From Lacinutrix jangbogonensis (GTDB lineage: Bacteria > Bacteroidota > Bacteroidia > Flavobacteriales > Flavobacteriaceae): a stretch of DNA of 64,000 nucleotides. The notes beneath the pieces are model-generated. The model was not told where the DNA came from and ran no database searches. It saw nothing but the letters and a program-made list of their open reading frames with translations. The position numbers and the translations under genes were made by a program. Below are positions 1-8,212 of the stretch, one piece after another; the stretch's first letter is position 1, and each line of letters opens with the position of its first letter. The DNA is taken from contig NZ_JSWF01000032.1 in NCBI RefSeq assembly GCF_000797445.1, forward strand, positions 1 to 64,000. Direction: 5' to 3'.

Positions 1-774
1 ACTTTAGAAGCTGAGTATTTATTATGTATCAATACTAATGGTACAGAAATTATAAATTCGCCAGTAATAGACACAGGCTTAGATGCTACATTATATACTT
101 TTGTATGGTCATTAGAAGGCATAGTATTACCCGGCGAAACAGGTTCAAGTATAGCGCCAACAAGCGGCGGTACTTATAGTGTTATAGCTACAGATAATGC
201 TACAGGATGTGCAAGTATACCAGTAGACACTTTTGTAACAGTAAGCGAGCCACCAGTAATAGACGCAGAAGTAACAAGCTTAGCCTTTGCAGATCAACAT
301 GATATTGCGGTAACAGCAAGTGCAAGCGATGCTACAAACAACTCCATAGCAATATACGAGTTTAGTCTAGATGGTGGTAGTTGGGAAACCAACGAGCCAA
401 ACGATAGTATGTACACCTTTACAGATGTTGCAGCAGGACAGCACACCATAACAGTAAGAGATAGGATAGGTTGTGGAGAAAGTACAATAACTATTATGGT
501 TATGGATTATCCACATTACTTTACGCCAAATGGTGATGGTTATAATGACACTTGGAATATATCTGCTATTGGTAACCAACCAGATGCTGTGATTTACATC
601 TTCGATCGTTATGGAAAGCTACTAAAACAATTAAGTCCAACAGGTGCAGGATGGAATGGTACTTACAATGGCAATCCAGTACCAACAAGCGACTACTGGT
701 TTACTTTAGAATACAGAGAACCAAGTACAGATGAAAAGAAATCAATACGTGCTCACTTTACATTAAAGAGATAG
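1..774 (+). CDS. T9SS type B C-terminal secreted protein, 3' part only
   Basis: The frame is open from base 1, so the gene starts upstream of the window and only the last 257 codons are visible. The visible part has Ig/PKD-like beta-rich segments with paired cysteines (one ends near DNATGCASIPV). It ends in the gliding-motility-associated C-terminal domain: YFTPNGDGYNDTW, then IYIFDRYGKLL, then GWNGTYNG and YWFTLEY. That order is the hallmark of the type B signal of the type IX secretion system, which carries proteins across the outer membrane and leaves them on the surface or in the medium. The basic end (HFTLKR) also fits. The role of the whole protein cannot be told from this fragment. A strong terminator follows. 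Confidence 0.93.
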   Translation, partial: TLEAEYLLCINTNGTEIINSPVIDTGLDATLYTFVWSLEGIVLPGETGSSIAPTSGGTYSVIATDNATGCASIPVDTFVTVSEPPVIDAEVTSLAFADQHDIAVTASASDATNNSIAIYEFSLDGGSWETNEPNDSMYTFTDVAAGQHTITVRDRIGCGESTITIMVMDYPHYFTPNGDGYNDTWNISAIGNQPDAVIYIFDRYGKLLKQLSPTGAGWNGTYNGNPVPTSDYWFTLEYREPSTDEKKSIRAHFTLKR

Positions 775-804
775 AGAAAGAAAGACAAGTAATATTATAA
801 CTAA

Positions 805-834
805 AAACGCCTGAACTAATGTTCGGGCGTTTTT
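805..834 (+). terminator. Rho-independent terminator of the secreted-protein gene
   Basis: Stem ACGCCTGAAC / GTTCGGGCGT with a TAAT loop and one G-T wobble, followed by a T run. It lies about 30 bases after the stop at 774. Confidence 0.88.
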
Positions 835-951
835 GGTTTATGATTTGTTAGTAATTTTAAATTTAATTCAAAACTGATTTTTAAGCTTACTCGAAAATGA
901 TATCTTTAGTTATCTAAAAGATAATAATCTGATGAAATGGTTTGTTAAAGA

Positions 952-1854
952 TTAACCGTTGATTGCCTCAACTGTATTTACTTTACCTTTTAGCATTTCT
1001 TTTAGCATATTTTCTATACCGTTTTTTAAAGTAAATGTTGATGAAGGACAACCACTACAAGCACCTTGCAAGATAACTTTAACCGTTTTAGTCTTTTCAT
1101 CATAAGAATCAAATTGAATATTTCCACCATCACTAGCAACAGCAGGCTTTATATATTCTTCAAGGATATTAATGATTTCTTTAGAGATGTCGTCTAAGGT
1201 TTCAAAATGTGCTTCAACTTTTTCTATAGATTTTTCTATTACTTCAGGTGCATTTGAAGTAATGATTTCTTTACCATTTTCAATATAAGATCTAATAAAT
1301 TCACGTAGTTCATTTGTAATATCATTCCATTCGGCAACATCATACTTTGTTACAGAAACATAATTTTCATCTATAAAAACACCTTTTACAAAAGGGAAAT
1401 GAAATAATTCTGTAGCTAAAGGAGACGATTTTGCTGTATCTATAGAAGTGAACTCGAAAGCGGTAGTAGCAATTTTTTTATTAACCACAAATTTAATAAC
1501 TCCAGGATTTGGTGTGCTCTCGGCGTAAACGGTAACTGGAATTTTTTTAGGAGCTATATCTTGATTTATAACGATGTTACCGTCATTTAAGTAGTTTTCA
1601 ATTTGTTCGGAAACTTCATTTTGCACATCTGGCCATTCTACAATACCAAAACGTTCAATAGCAATAAAATTACTTGTTATATAAACTTTTTTCACAAAAG
1701 GTAAATAGAATAATTGTTGAGCTAAAGGAGAGGCTTTAGCCTCATCGATATTATTAAATTCGAAACTTTGGTGTTGCGTTATAAATTGATTGACTTCAAA
1801 TTTTAATATTGTAGGATTTGAAGTTTCTTGTGTTGTAATTTTAAAAGTATTCAT
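952..1854 (-). CDS. Nfu/NifU-type Fe-S cluster protein with two N-terminal Nfu domains
   Basis: A 300-residue protein that probably carries and hands over iron-sulfur clusters in the cytoplasm. Residues 1-95 and about 105-195 are two related Nfu N-terminal domains: both have a TPNPxxxKF-like start (TSNPTILKF and STPNPGVIKF), an SPLA segment, an FPFV-like segment and an xxEWxD motif. The C-terminal NifU-like domain (about 220-297) has the cluster-binding pair Cys266 and Cys269 in ACSGCPSS. Classical Nfu proteins have one N-terminal domain, so the tandem copy is a lineage feature or duplication. ATG start at 1854. A TATTTTTG promoter element lies about 20 bases upstream. Confidence 0.9.
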   Translation of the reverse strand: MNTFKITTQETSNPTILKFEVNQFITQHQSFEFNNIDEAKASPLAQQLFYLPFVKKVYITSNFIAIERFGIVEWPDVQNEVSEQIENYLNDGNIVINQDIAPKKIPVTVYAESTPNPGVIKFVVNKKIATTAFEFTSIDTAKSSPLATELFHFPFVKGVFIDENYVSVTKYDVAEWNDITNELREFIRSYIENGKEIITSNAPEVIEKSIEKVEAHFETLDDISKEIINILEEYIKPAVASDGGNIQFDSYDEKTKTVKVILQGACSGCPSSTFTLKNGIENMLKEMLKGKVNTVEAING

Positions 1855-1871
1855 TTTTCAATGTTTTTTTG

Positions 1872-1879
1872 CAAAAATA
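1872..1879 (-). promoter_or_regulatory. Bacteroidetes -7 element for the Nfu gene
   Basis: On the minus strand the sequence reads TATTTTTG followed by C, a full match to TAnnTTTG, 17 bases from the start codon. I see no clear TTTG at -33, so the call rests on the -7 box alone. Confidence 0.5.
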
Positions 1880-2018
1880 CTAAAAGTAAGAAGAGATATC
1901 GATATATTTGATGCAGAAATTGGGCTTTAATAAGTGGGAAAATTTAGCTTTTTTGTTAAATCCTTTTTATCTTCGGAGCTTTAACTTTTTAGACTATAAA
2001 TAATACAAAGTAAATTTA

Positions 2019-2026
2019 TATATTTG
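2019..2026 (+). promoter_or_regulatory. Possible -7 element for the PorP/SprF gene
   Basis: TATATTTG matches TAnnTTTG and lies 87 bases before the preferred ATG at 2114. There is no convincing TTTG partner 18-20 bases upstream. Confidence 0.4.
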
Positions 2027-2113
2027 GCATCTATATAATTTATTCAACAGTTGAGAGTTATAATAGCATTCGCTATACGTTTTGAACCAAAATTTACCTT
2101 GAAAAAAAAAATT

Positions 2114-3124
2114 ATGAGATTACAAAGGTTATTAATATTGGCAATTATAGTGTTTTTTAGCACCCAAATTTCAAGTGCACAAGAAGGACTTCCAGTATAT
2201 TCAGATTATTTAACAGACAACTATTATTTAATTCATCCATCGATGGCTGGAGTAGCTAATTGTTCTAAGGTTAGAATTACAGGACGTCAACAATGGTTTG
2301 GAGACGATGATGCTCCTGCGTTATTGACCGCAAGTATAAATGGTAGAATTGGTGATACTCAATCTGGAATTGGAGGGATAGTATATTCTGACAAAAATGG
2401 TTACCATTCTCAAACAGGAGCATATTTAACGTATGCACACCACCTTATGTTTTCTAGAAGCACATCAGATTTAAACATGCTTTCTTTTGGTTTAAGTCTT
2501 GGCGTAATTCAATATAAATTAGACGAAACTAGTTTTTTACAAGACGGGTTTGACCCTATTATTGCTGGAATAGAGCAATCTGCTACTAATTTTAATGTAG
2601 ATTTTGGATTCTCTTACCATTTATATGATTTTTATGCGCATGCCACTGTAAAAAACCTACTAGAAAATGAAGGTGTAAATTTTAATGAGCAAGGTTTAAG
2701 TTATAACAATTTAAGAACTTATATTATTTCTCTAGGGAATACTTTTAGTAGTTATAATAACGATTGGAGTTTTGAACCTTCAGTAATGTTTATGTATAGA
2801 GATGCAACAGAAGAAGCTTCTTTCGATGTTAACCTTAAAGCATATAAAACAATGGACTTTGGTAAAGTTTGGGGAGGAATCTCTTACCGAAGAAGTTTAG
2901 ATGGTGCTGATTTTGTTGATGGTACTGGAGTAAGTAGCCAAAAATTACAATATATAACGCCACTTTTAGGTGTTAACATGGATGACTTTATGTTTGCTTA
3001 TACCTATAGTTACCAAGCAAATTCTGTAGTGTTTAATAATGGTGGTTTTCACCAAATAACATTAGGGTATAACTTTGGTTGTTCTAAAGAGCGTTACAGT
3101 TGTAATTGTCCAGCAATTAACTAA
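2114..3124 (+). CDS. PorP/SprF family type IX secretion-associated membrane protein
   Basis: A 336-residue outer-membrane protein with a signal peptide (MRLQRLLILAIIVFFSTQISSAQ), then the family opening QEGLPVYSDYLTDNYYLIHPSMAG, and beta-strand-rich sequence to the end. PorP/SprF proteins are thought to help type B cargo reach or attach to the surface and are often encoded next to large cargo genes, which fits the cargo gene at 1-774. I chose the ATG at 2114 because it starts exactly at a signal peptide. The longer TTG start at 2051 would put 21 unlikely residues in front. The Cys-rich end (CSKERYSCNCPAIN) is typical of the family. Confidence 0.9.
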   Translation: MRLQRLLILAIIVFFSTQISSAQEGLPVYSDYLTDNYYLIHPSMAGVANCSKVRITGRQQWFGDDDAPALLTASINGRIGDTQSGIGGIVYSDKNGYHSQTGAYLTYAHHLMFSRSTSDLNMLSFGLSLGVIQYKLDETSFLQDGFDPIIAGIEQSATNFNVDFGFSYHLYDFYAHATVKNLLENEGVNFNEQGLSYNNLRTYIISLGNTFSSYNNDWSFEPSVMFMYRDATEEASFDVNLKAYKTMDFGKVWGGISYRRSLDGADFVDGTGVSSQKLQYITPLLGVNMDDFMFAYTYSYQANSVVFNNGGFHQITLGYNFGCSKERYSCNCPAIN

Positions 3125-3203
3125 ACACAATATATTAAACAAAAGATCATGCAAAAGTCGAATGTCGATGCGCGTCTTTTTTTTTAATTATTAAAGTTTA
3201 GAA

Positions 3204-4379
3204 TTATTTCCAAGTATAGTTTTTAGCTTTGGCTTGAGATTTTATTGCTTTTATCATGGCATTTTCCAATCCGTTGCTGTTGTCTTTATTTGCCTTTAGA
3301 ATATAATCCTTTCGTTTACTGTTTAATTCTTGGATTTTTTGCTGAATTGTATCACGTGCTTTCTTTTTAGTGGCAACATACTTTTTTATTTCTGACGCAC
3401 TTTTGTTTTTAAGTTCCTGAGGTAATTCATTTTCTTGTAAGGTTTCATATTTAAACGCTTTGTCTTTTGAAGCATCTACTAAATCCCAAGACGAATTCTT
3501 ATATAAGTGAGAGCTTTTACTTACTGTTCTGCTCACTGCATTAGCACTGCTGTAACCTTGAGCATTGTTATCTTGTTCGGCTTGTAATTTCATTTTTTGC
3601 CTACCTTGATTACCATATGCTACATAAGTTTTATTAAGGTTGTTGTTTTGTTTTAGAATAGCATTATCATAAGGTGTTGCAACATGAACAGTTTCTTGGT
3701 TATGGTTTATTGCCATATAATCGCCATGAGCTAAATCTGCTCCATTTTTCCAGTAACCAGAAATACCTTGATTGTAATCACCACAAAAAATAGTATTTAC
3801 AGTTACGTCTTTATTATGTGCACGTTTTGAGGCGTCTTTGTAGCTTATTTTTCCTTGAGTAAAAGGTTCGTTTCCAGCAATAAAAATAAATTTCAAATCG
3901 TCGGGATTGTCTTTCCATTTTAATTGATCTAATGCCGTGTTTATTACATATCCGCAATATTCGTTACCGCCTTTTGTAGTTAATGAAAAGAGTTGTTTAG
4001 AAATTTCATCTAAATCATCACTAAATGCTAATACTTGTCTAATGTAACCTTGTTCACTATTTAAATTGTCGTTTCCATATTCGTAAATTGCAATTTCTAG
4101 ATTTGGCTTATCGTTTTTATATTTTGCATAGGATAATTCGTTTACAATTTCCCAAAGTTGTGCTTTTGCTTGATCTATTAATCCATCCATACTATTACTG
4201 GTGTCTAATAGTAATGCCACTTTAATGTATTGCTTGTCTGGTTTTGGAGTTGCTGGATCAATTGTTTCAATAGCTTGGTTTAGAGCCAAACGCTCTGTTT
4301 GCTTTTTATTGTTGGCATTACAAGCCAAAAAGAAAAAGGTTATTAATGCGATTAAGCTGAATTTAAGTGTTGTTTTCAT
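3204..4379 (-). CDS. von Willebrand factor A domain lipoprotein
   Basis: A 391-residue predicted lipoprotein: signal peptide with lipobox FFLAC (Cys20), then a VWA domain from about residue 52. The metal-binding MIDAS motif is DTSNS at 59-63, followed by MDGLIDQAK. Later there is an Asp-rich strand (KFIFIAGNEPFTQG). The C-terminal third (about 270-391) is charged and helical. VWA domains bind protein partners through a divalent metal, but the partner is unknown here. It follows the SIMPL-like gene on the same strand and the two may be co-transcribed. Its start codon lies directly behind a dispersed 90-bp element with a small ORF. Confidence 0.85.
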   Translation of the reverse strand: MKTTLKFSLIALITFFFLACNANNKKQTERLALNQAIETIDPATPKPDKQYIKVALLLDTSNSMDGLIDQAKAQLWEIVNELSYAKYKNDKPNLEIAIYEYGNDNLNSEQGYIRQVLAFSDDLDEISKQLFSLTTKGGNEYCGYVINTALDQLKWKDNPDDLKFIFIAGNEPFTQGKISYKDASKRAHNKDVTVNTIFCGDYNQGISGYWKNGADLAHGDYMAINHNQETVHVATPYDNAILKQNNNLNKTYVAYGNQGRQKMKLQAEQDNNAQGYSSANAVSRTVSKSSHLYKNSSWDLVDASKDKAFKYETLQENELPQELKNKSASEIKKYVATKKKARDTIQQKIQELNSKRKDYILKANKDNSNGLENAMIKAIKSQAKAKNYTWK

Positions 4380-4468
4380 GTGTTTTTATTTAGTATTTTT
4401 TATGGTCACAAGCGTTTTACTATTAATCATGCTCTTAGTTGCCGGCCTTTTTGGCATGCACACTTCTA
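4380..4468 (-). repeat. Dispersed leader element, copy A
   Basis: Between the stop of the SIMPL-like gene and the ATG of the VWA lipoprotein gene. Read on the minus strand, it shares with copies at 34271 and 42942 a CATG-centred motif followed by an A-run, a later AACGCTTGTGACCAT segment (GAACTGCxTGTGAYC in the others) and an A-rich tail ending AAACACATG. The final ATG is the start codon of the next gene. The three copies are similar along their length but far from identical. Confidence 0.65.
4386..4457 (-). CDS. Putative 23-residue leader peptide (copy A)
   Basis: ATG, 22 further codons and TAA, ending six bases before the VWA lipoprotein start codon. It begins MPKRP and ends VTIKNTK. The equivalent ORF in copy C (42946-43017) has exactly the same length, begins MLKT and ends VILKAIK. 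Whether it is translated is unknown. It could be a by-product of a repeat. Confidence 0.3.
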   Translation of the reverse strand: MPKRPATKSMINSKTLVTIKNTK

Positions 4469-5485
4469 GTTTTCTAATTTTAGTTCCTTCACTTTAATCT
4501 CTCCGTCTTTAGACAGTATAAAATATTTGTTTTTTATTACTTCTTTTACCTTTTCTGTAGGTTTTGGTGCTTCAGGTTTCTCTTTATACTGTAGTTTTAT
4601 TTCCATACCTATTTGTGTTAGAGGTTCTACAATAGACGGATTTATTACAATATCATATTCCTTAAAAGACAATGGATCGTAATAATAAGAGGTTTGCTTT
4701 TTTGCTTTAACAACACCTCTCGGCTTTTTTAGTGCTTCAAAAGAAATACTATTAAAAGCTTGATAACTTTTATAGAATTCTCTGGGAAAATGGCAGTATT
4801 TTATGTCTGCTATAGTAGGTTTGTAATGTGTTAAATCGAAACCTAAATCTAAATAAAATTGTTTTTTTTCTTTGAGAATTTTAAGTATTTCGGCTCTCAA
4901 TTTTGTGTAAACAGCTTCTATATTATCAATAAAGTAATCCACTTTTACTAAGTTGTAAATTTCATTTCTTGCACAAGCAGCAAGTATTTTTTCAAACTGA
5001 TTAACTTTCGTAAATTTAATATGTAGGTTTTGTTGTAGCTCGAAACCTTTTGGGACTTCAGTGTACGTTTTGCTAAAGAGTTTTTTCTCAACTACAGTTT
5101 CGTAAACTGGAACAAAGGAAATAACATCTATAATAATATCCTTTCTAAATAGGCCTTGAGCTGCTAGTGTGTTTTTTACACTGTTAACACGTTCATTCAT
5201 TAATTTGTTCGTTTCTTCTGCAGTTTCACCAATTTGAACCAGATTAAAAACAGCTGTATAAGAATCTGCTACAATATTATTAAGTGCTTTTACATCTATT
5301 GTAATTATCGGATTTGGCACTAGGTTGCGCTGTCTAAAAGTATTCATGTTATTTCGATAAGTATTGGCATTACCAAGTGATTTTGCTTGAATAACATTTT
5401 GTCTAGAAATAGTTGCATTACCTCTAATTTGTGAAGATGCAAAAGAGAAGCATAATAAGAAGACTAAGTAAATCGAGTATTTCAT
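4466..5485 (-). CDS. SIMPL/DUF541-like secreted protein
   Basis: 339 residues with a signal peptide (MKYSIYLVFLLCFSFASSQ). Residues about 60-210 look like a SIMPL (DUF541) domain: an opening beta strand (ITIDVKALNNIVADSYTAVFNLVQ), a helix ending LMNERVNSVKNTLAAQG, a strand (IIIDVISFVPVYE) and a following VNQFEKILAA helix. The C-terminus is Lys/Glu-rich. SIMPL proteins are periplasmic or surface proteins of poorly known role. The family call is from overall pattern, so moderate. It is divergent from the sensor kinase gene and shares the intergenic region with the 21-bp-spaced repeats. Confidence 0.6.
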   Translation of the reverse strand: MKYSIYLVFLLCFSFASSQIRGNATISRQNVIQAKSLGNANTYRNNMNTFRQRNLVPNPIITIDVKALNNIVADSYTAVFNLVQIGETAEETNKLMNERVNSVKNTLAAQGLFRKDIIIDVISFVPVYETVVEKKLFSKTYTEVPKGFELQQNLHIKFTKVNQFEKILAACARNEIYNLVKVDYFIDNIEAVYTKLRAEILKILKEKKQFYLDLGFDLTHYKPTIADIKYCHFPREFYKSYQAFNSISFEALKKPRGVVKAKKQTSYYYDPLSFKEYDIVINPSIVEPLTQIGMEIKLQYKEKPEAPKPTEKVKEVIKNKYFILSKDGEIKVKELKLEN

Positions 5486-5502
5486 GTGTTTTTATTTTGA
5501 TG

Positions 5503-5510
5503 TAAACTTA
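5503..5510 (-). promoter_or_regulatory. Possible -7 element for the SIMPL-like gene
   Basis: TAAGTTTA on the minus strand, one base off TAnnTTTG, 17 bases before the start codon. The same octamer lies on the plus strand at 5660 before the kinase gene. The repeat array ends 28 bases upstream of it, a reasonable distance for an activator. Confidence 0.3.
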
Positions 5511-5538
5511 TAAGCAACCTTTTTTAAATAAAAACCAG

Positions 5539-5591
5539 AATGAGTGAACGCTACTTTATAATGAGTAACCTTGGTTTGTAAATGAGTAAAC
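5539..5591. promoter_or_regulatory. Three direct repeats with 21-bp period, likely LytTR operator
   Basis: AATGAGTGAAC at 5539, AATGAGTAACC at 5560 and AATGAGTAAAC at 5581, an exact 21-base period (two helical turns). A fourth half, ACTCATT, lies in the opposite orientation at 5631-5637. LytTR-family regulators (AgrA, AlgR and relatives) bind tandem sites of about 9-11 bp repeated about every 21 bp, and a LytTR regulator is encoded four genes downstream. Binding by that regulator is inference. The array sits between the divergent SIMPL-like and kinase genes. Confidence 0.6.
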
Positions 5592-5683
5592 AATGTCATT
5601 TTCTCTCTGTAATGCTCCAGTTTCGAGACCACTCATTTTATTATGCCAATTAAAGTATGTAAGTTTATCTTTTAGTAAATAAA

Positions 5684-7870
5684 ATGAAAAACATTAAATT
5701 ATATATCAGTTGTATTTTACTTGTTTTGTGCACCATTACTTCGTACGCACAACAAGGTAGCCCTGTTAGTATAAACCAAAACGATAACGATTTTCACGAC
5801 ATTCGTGGCTTAGTGAAGCAGGAAGACTCGCGCGAAGCAATTGAAGACGTTAACGTTCAAGTAAATGGTGGTGCTTATACATCTTCTAATGGAGCTGGAG
5901 AATTTAGAGTGCTTGCAAAAATTGGAGACGAGCTTATTATTAGTCATAAAGATTTTGAGACCATATATTATACTGTAAAAAGTGACGAGCGCATTATTGT
6001 AAACGTTTTAGCAAGAACATCGCATTCCGATGTTAATTTATTTAAACGTAAACAAAACAGTTCGTTTAATAGCTTAATAGATTCCGCATTAGTCTATAGG
6101 AAGAAGTCTGCCGAAAAAAGTATTCAGTTTGTAACAGAGAGTATTAAAATTAGCACATCTGTTAAACAGAATTCCGAAGCCTTCGAAGTATTAGCCGATG
6201 TTTATATGTATTGGAAACAATACGATTTAGCAGTCTCTAATTATAGAATAAGCCTAAATAGTTTTGAGGCTAACGCAGTAGAACTGAAGTTAGGCAAAGC
6301 CTATATGATGAATAATAATTATCAGGAAAGTATTTCGGTTTTAGAGGAATTAAATCAGAAAGAACTTTCTAATTATCAATTGGTTGAGTTAAATGAAGGG
6401 CTTGGTGATGTGTATTATAGAATGAAAGACTACACAAAGTCTGTTGCTTCATATAAAGAAGCATTAAGCATTGCTCAAAAACATTTAATTGCGCCTAAGG
6501 TAACCGACTTAAATTCTAAAATAGCACAAACATTTGATGCCAGTGGTAAAACGGACAAAGCAAAACAATATTTTAGTAACTCCCTTAATTTGGCATCAAA
6601 AGAAAACAAGAAAAGAGCAATTGAAGAGAAAGTTAAAGTTGCCGATTTTAATTATTCTAATCGAAATTTTGATGATGAAATTCGTTTGAGAGAAGAAGCT
6701 ATTTTAGATATAAAAGATATTGAGAGAGATTCTATAATAGATATTGAAAGCGGTTATACCACGCAAAAGCAAAACTATAAGATTGGGAATGCTTTATTTA
6801 TGCAAAAAAACTATGTTGAAGCGATCCCTTATTTTGAAAAAAGTATTTTGGAAGCAGGAGAGCGCGAAGATTTAGTAGTAAAAAAGGACGCTAATAGAAA
6901 GCTGTCTGAAGTATTTGAAGAGGTTGGCGATTTTGAAAATGCAAAAAAAGCGTATAACGAGTATATTAAGTCTGTAGAAGCCCTTTTTGTAAAAAAAGAA
7001 CAACAAATTACAGAGGCTGCGCGTTTCAACAAAAAAATCACAGATAAACAAAACCGTATTACGTCTCTGGAAAGTGATCGTGAACTATCCGAAAGCAGAT
7101 ATAATTTAAACCAGGAGCAAAATAAGAACCAGAAAATAATAATTTATTCGCTTATTGGTGGATTACTATTATTACTTTTTGCAGGTTTTTTAATGTATAA
7201 ATATATTAAGCAGCAACGTTTAGCAAATAATTTGTTAGCTTTAAAATCGTTGAGAAGCCAAATGAATCCGCACTTTATATTCAACGCTCTTAACTCTGTA
7301 AATAGTTTTATTGCCACTAACGATGAGCGTACAGCAAATAAATATTTAAGTGATTTTTCTAAGTTGATGCGAGCCGTTTTAGAAAATAGTGAGCAAGATT
7401 TTATTCCATTGGAAAAAGAAGTAGAATTACTACAATTATACACCAAATTAGAGCATTTTAGATTTCAAGATAAGTTCGACTATACAGTTACAGTAGACGA
7501 AGCGATTGCTATTGAAGAGTATCAAATTCCACCAATGTTACTCCAACCTTATATAGAAAATGCGGTTTGGCATGGATTACGCTATAAAGAAGAAAAAGGA
7601 CAACTTGATATTTCTATTACTAAAAAGAGTAAAGATGAAATTACCATAACCATTACAGATAATGGTATTGGTCGCGAAAAATCTAAAACACTTAAAACCG
7701 AAAACCAACTAAAACAGAATTCCAAAGGCATGGGTAATATTAAAAAGCGTGTGGCTATTTTAAATGAAATGTATAAAGATAAAGTTGATGTTTCTATAGA
7801 CGAATTATATAAAGGACAAACTGAAGTTGATATAGGAACAAAGGTGGTTGTGACTTTGAAAAAGGATTAG
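5684..7870 (+). CDS. LytS-type sensor histidine kinase with carboxypeptidase-regulatory-like and TPR sensor region
   Basis: 728 residues. In order: signal peptide (to about 23), a CarboxypepD-reg-like beta domain (about 38-105, beginning IRGLVKQEDSREAIEDVNV), TPR-like helices (about 130-440), a coiled coil, one membrane helix (about 485-507), then a LytS-type kinase core. The phosphoacceptor is His530 in SQMNPHFIFNALNS. The ATPase domain has the N box (LLQPYIENAVWHG) and the G box (ITDNGIGR). The sensor region should lie in the periplasm and the kinase in the cytoplasm. The partner is surely the LytTR regulator at 8724. The direct repeats 93-145 bases upstream suggest autoregulation. Confidence 0.93.
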   Translation: MKNIKLYISCILLVLCTITSYAQQGSPVSINQNDNDFHDIRGLVKQEDSREAIEDVNVQVNGGAYTSSNGAGEFRVLAKIGDELIISHKDFETIYYTVKSDERIIVNVLARTSHSDVNLFKRKQNSSFNSLIDSALVYRKKSAEKSIQFVTESIKISTSVKQNSEAFEVLADVYMYWKQYDLAVSNYRISLNSFEANAVELKLGKAYMMNNNYQESISVLEELNQKELSNYQLVELNEGLGDVYYRMKDYTKSVASYKEALSIAQKHLIAPKVTDLNSKIAQTFDASGKTDKAKQYFSNSLNLASKENKKRAIEEKVKVADFNYSNRNFDDEIRLREEAILDIKDIERDSIIDIESGYTTQKQNYKIGNALFMQKNYVEAIPYFEKSILEAGEREDLVVKKDANRKLSEVFEEVGDFENAKKAYNEYIKSVEALFVKKEQQITEAARFNKKITDKQNRITSLESDRELSESRYNLNQEQNKNQKIIIYSLIGGLLLLLFAGFLMYKYIKQQRLANNLLALKSLRSQMNPHFIFNALNSVNSFIATNDERTANKYLSDFSKLMRAVLENSEQDFIPLEKEVELLQLYTKLEHFRFQDKFDYTVTVDEAIAIEEYQIPPMLLQPYIENAVWHGLRYKEEKGQLDISITKKSKDEITITITDNGIGREKSKTLKTENQLKQNSKGMGNIKKRVAILNEMYKDKVDVSIDELYKGQTEVDIGTKVVVTLKKD

Positions 7871-7872
7871 AA

Positions 7873-8208
7873 ATGAGAGTTATAGTTTTTTATTTAGTAG
7901 TTTTTATTTTAATATTTAGTTGCAAAGCAGCTAAAGAAAGAAAACAATGTATTGAGTTTGTTAATGGGAAAATTGCTTTAGAGATTAATTCTTTTGAAGA
8001 GTTAAAAACACATATTACAGATGTTGAAAATTATGAAGATTTACTTTGGGTTAAAGATGGCTTAATCTCATCAAAACAAGAAGTTTTAATATTAATAGAA
8101 AACAAAAATGTCCTTACTATACAAAGTATTAAAGGTGCAAACGGAAAAGAAGGGAATAGCGTTATAATAATAACCACAAATCAATGTTTAGAGGAAATTG
8201 AACAATAG
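7873..8208 (+). CDS. Small lipoprotein of unknown function
   Basis: 111 residues with a short signal peptide and lipobox (ILIFSC, Cys17). The rest is a small alpha/beta segment with no motif I recognise; two further cysteines lie at about 25 and 105. It starts two bases after the kinase stop codon, so it is almost certainly co-transcribed with it. The lipoprotein nature and the operon position hint at a link with the kinase's periplasmic sensor, but that is inference. Confidence 0.65.
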   Translation: MRVIVFYLVVFILIFSCKAAKERKQCIEFVNGKIALEINSFEELKTHITDVENYEDLLWVKDGLISSKQEVLILIENKNVLTIQSIKGANGKEGNSVIIITTNQCLEEIEQ

Positions 8209-8212
8209 CAAT

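Noticed and set aside
2051-2113. TTG start extending the PorP/SprF protein by 21 residues
   Set aside because: The extension places charged sequence before a textbook signal peptide beginning at the 2114 ATG.
4201-4497. Plus-strand ORF across the start of the VWA gene
   Set aside because: Overlaps the VWA gene in antisense and the leader element. Hydrophobic sequence arises from the reverse of the signal peptide.
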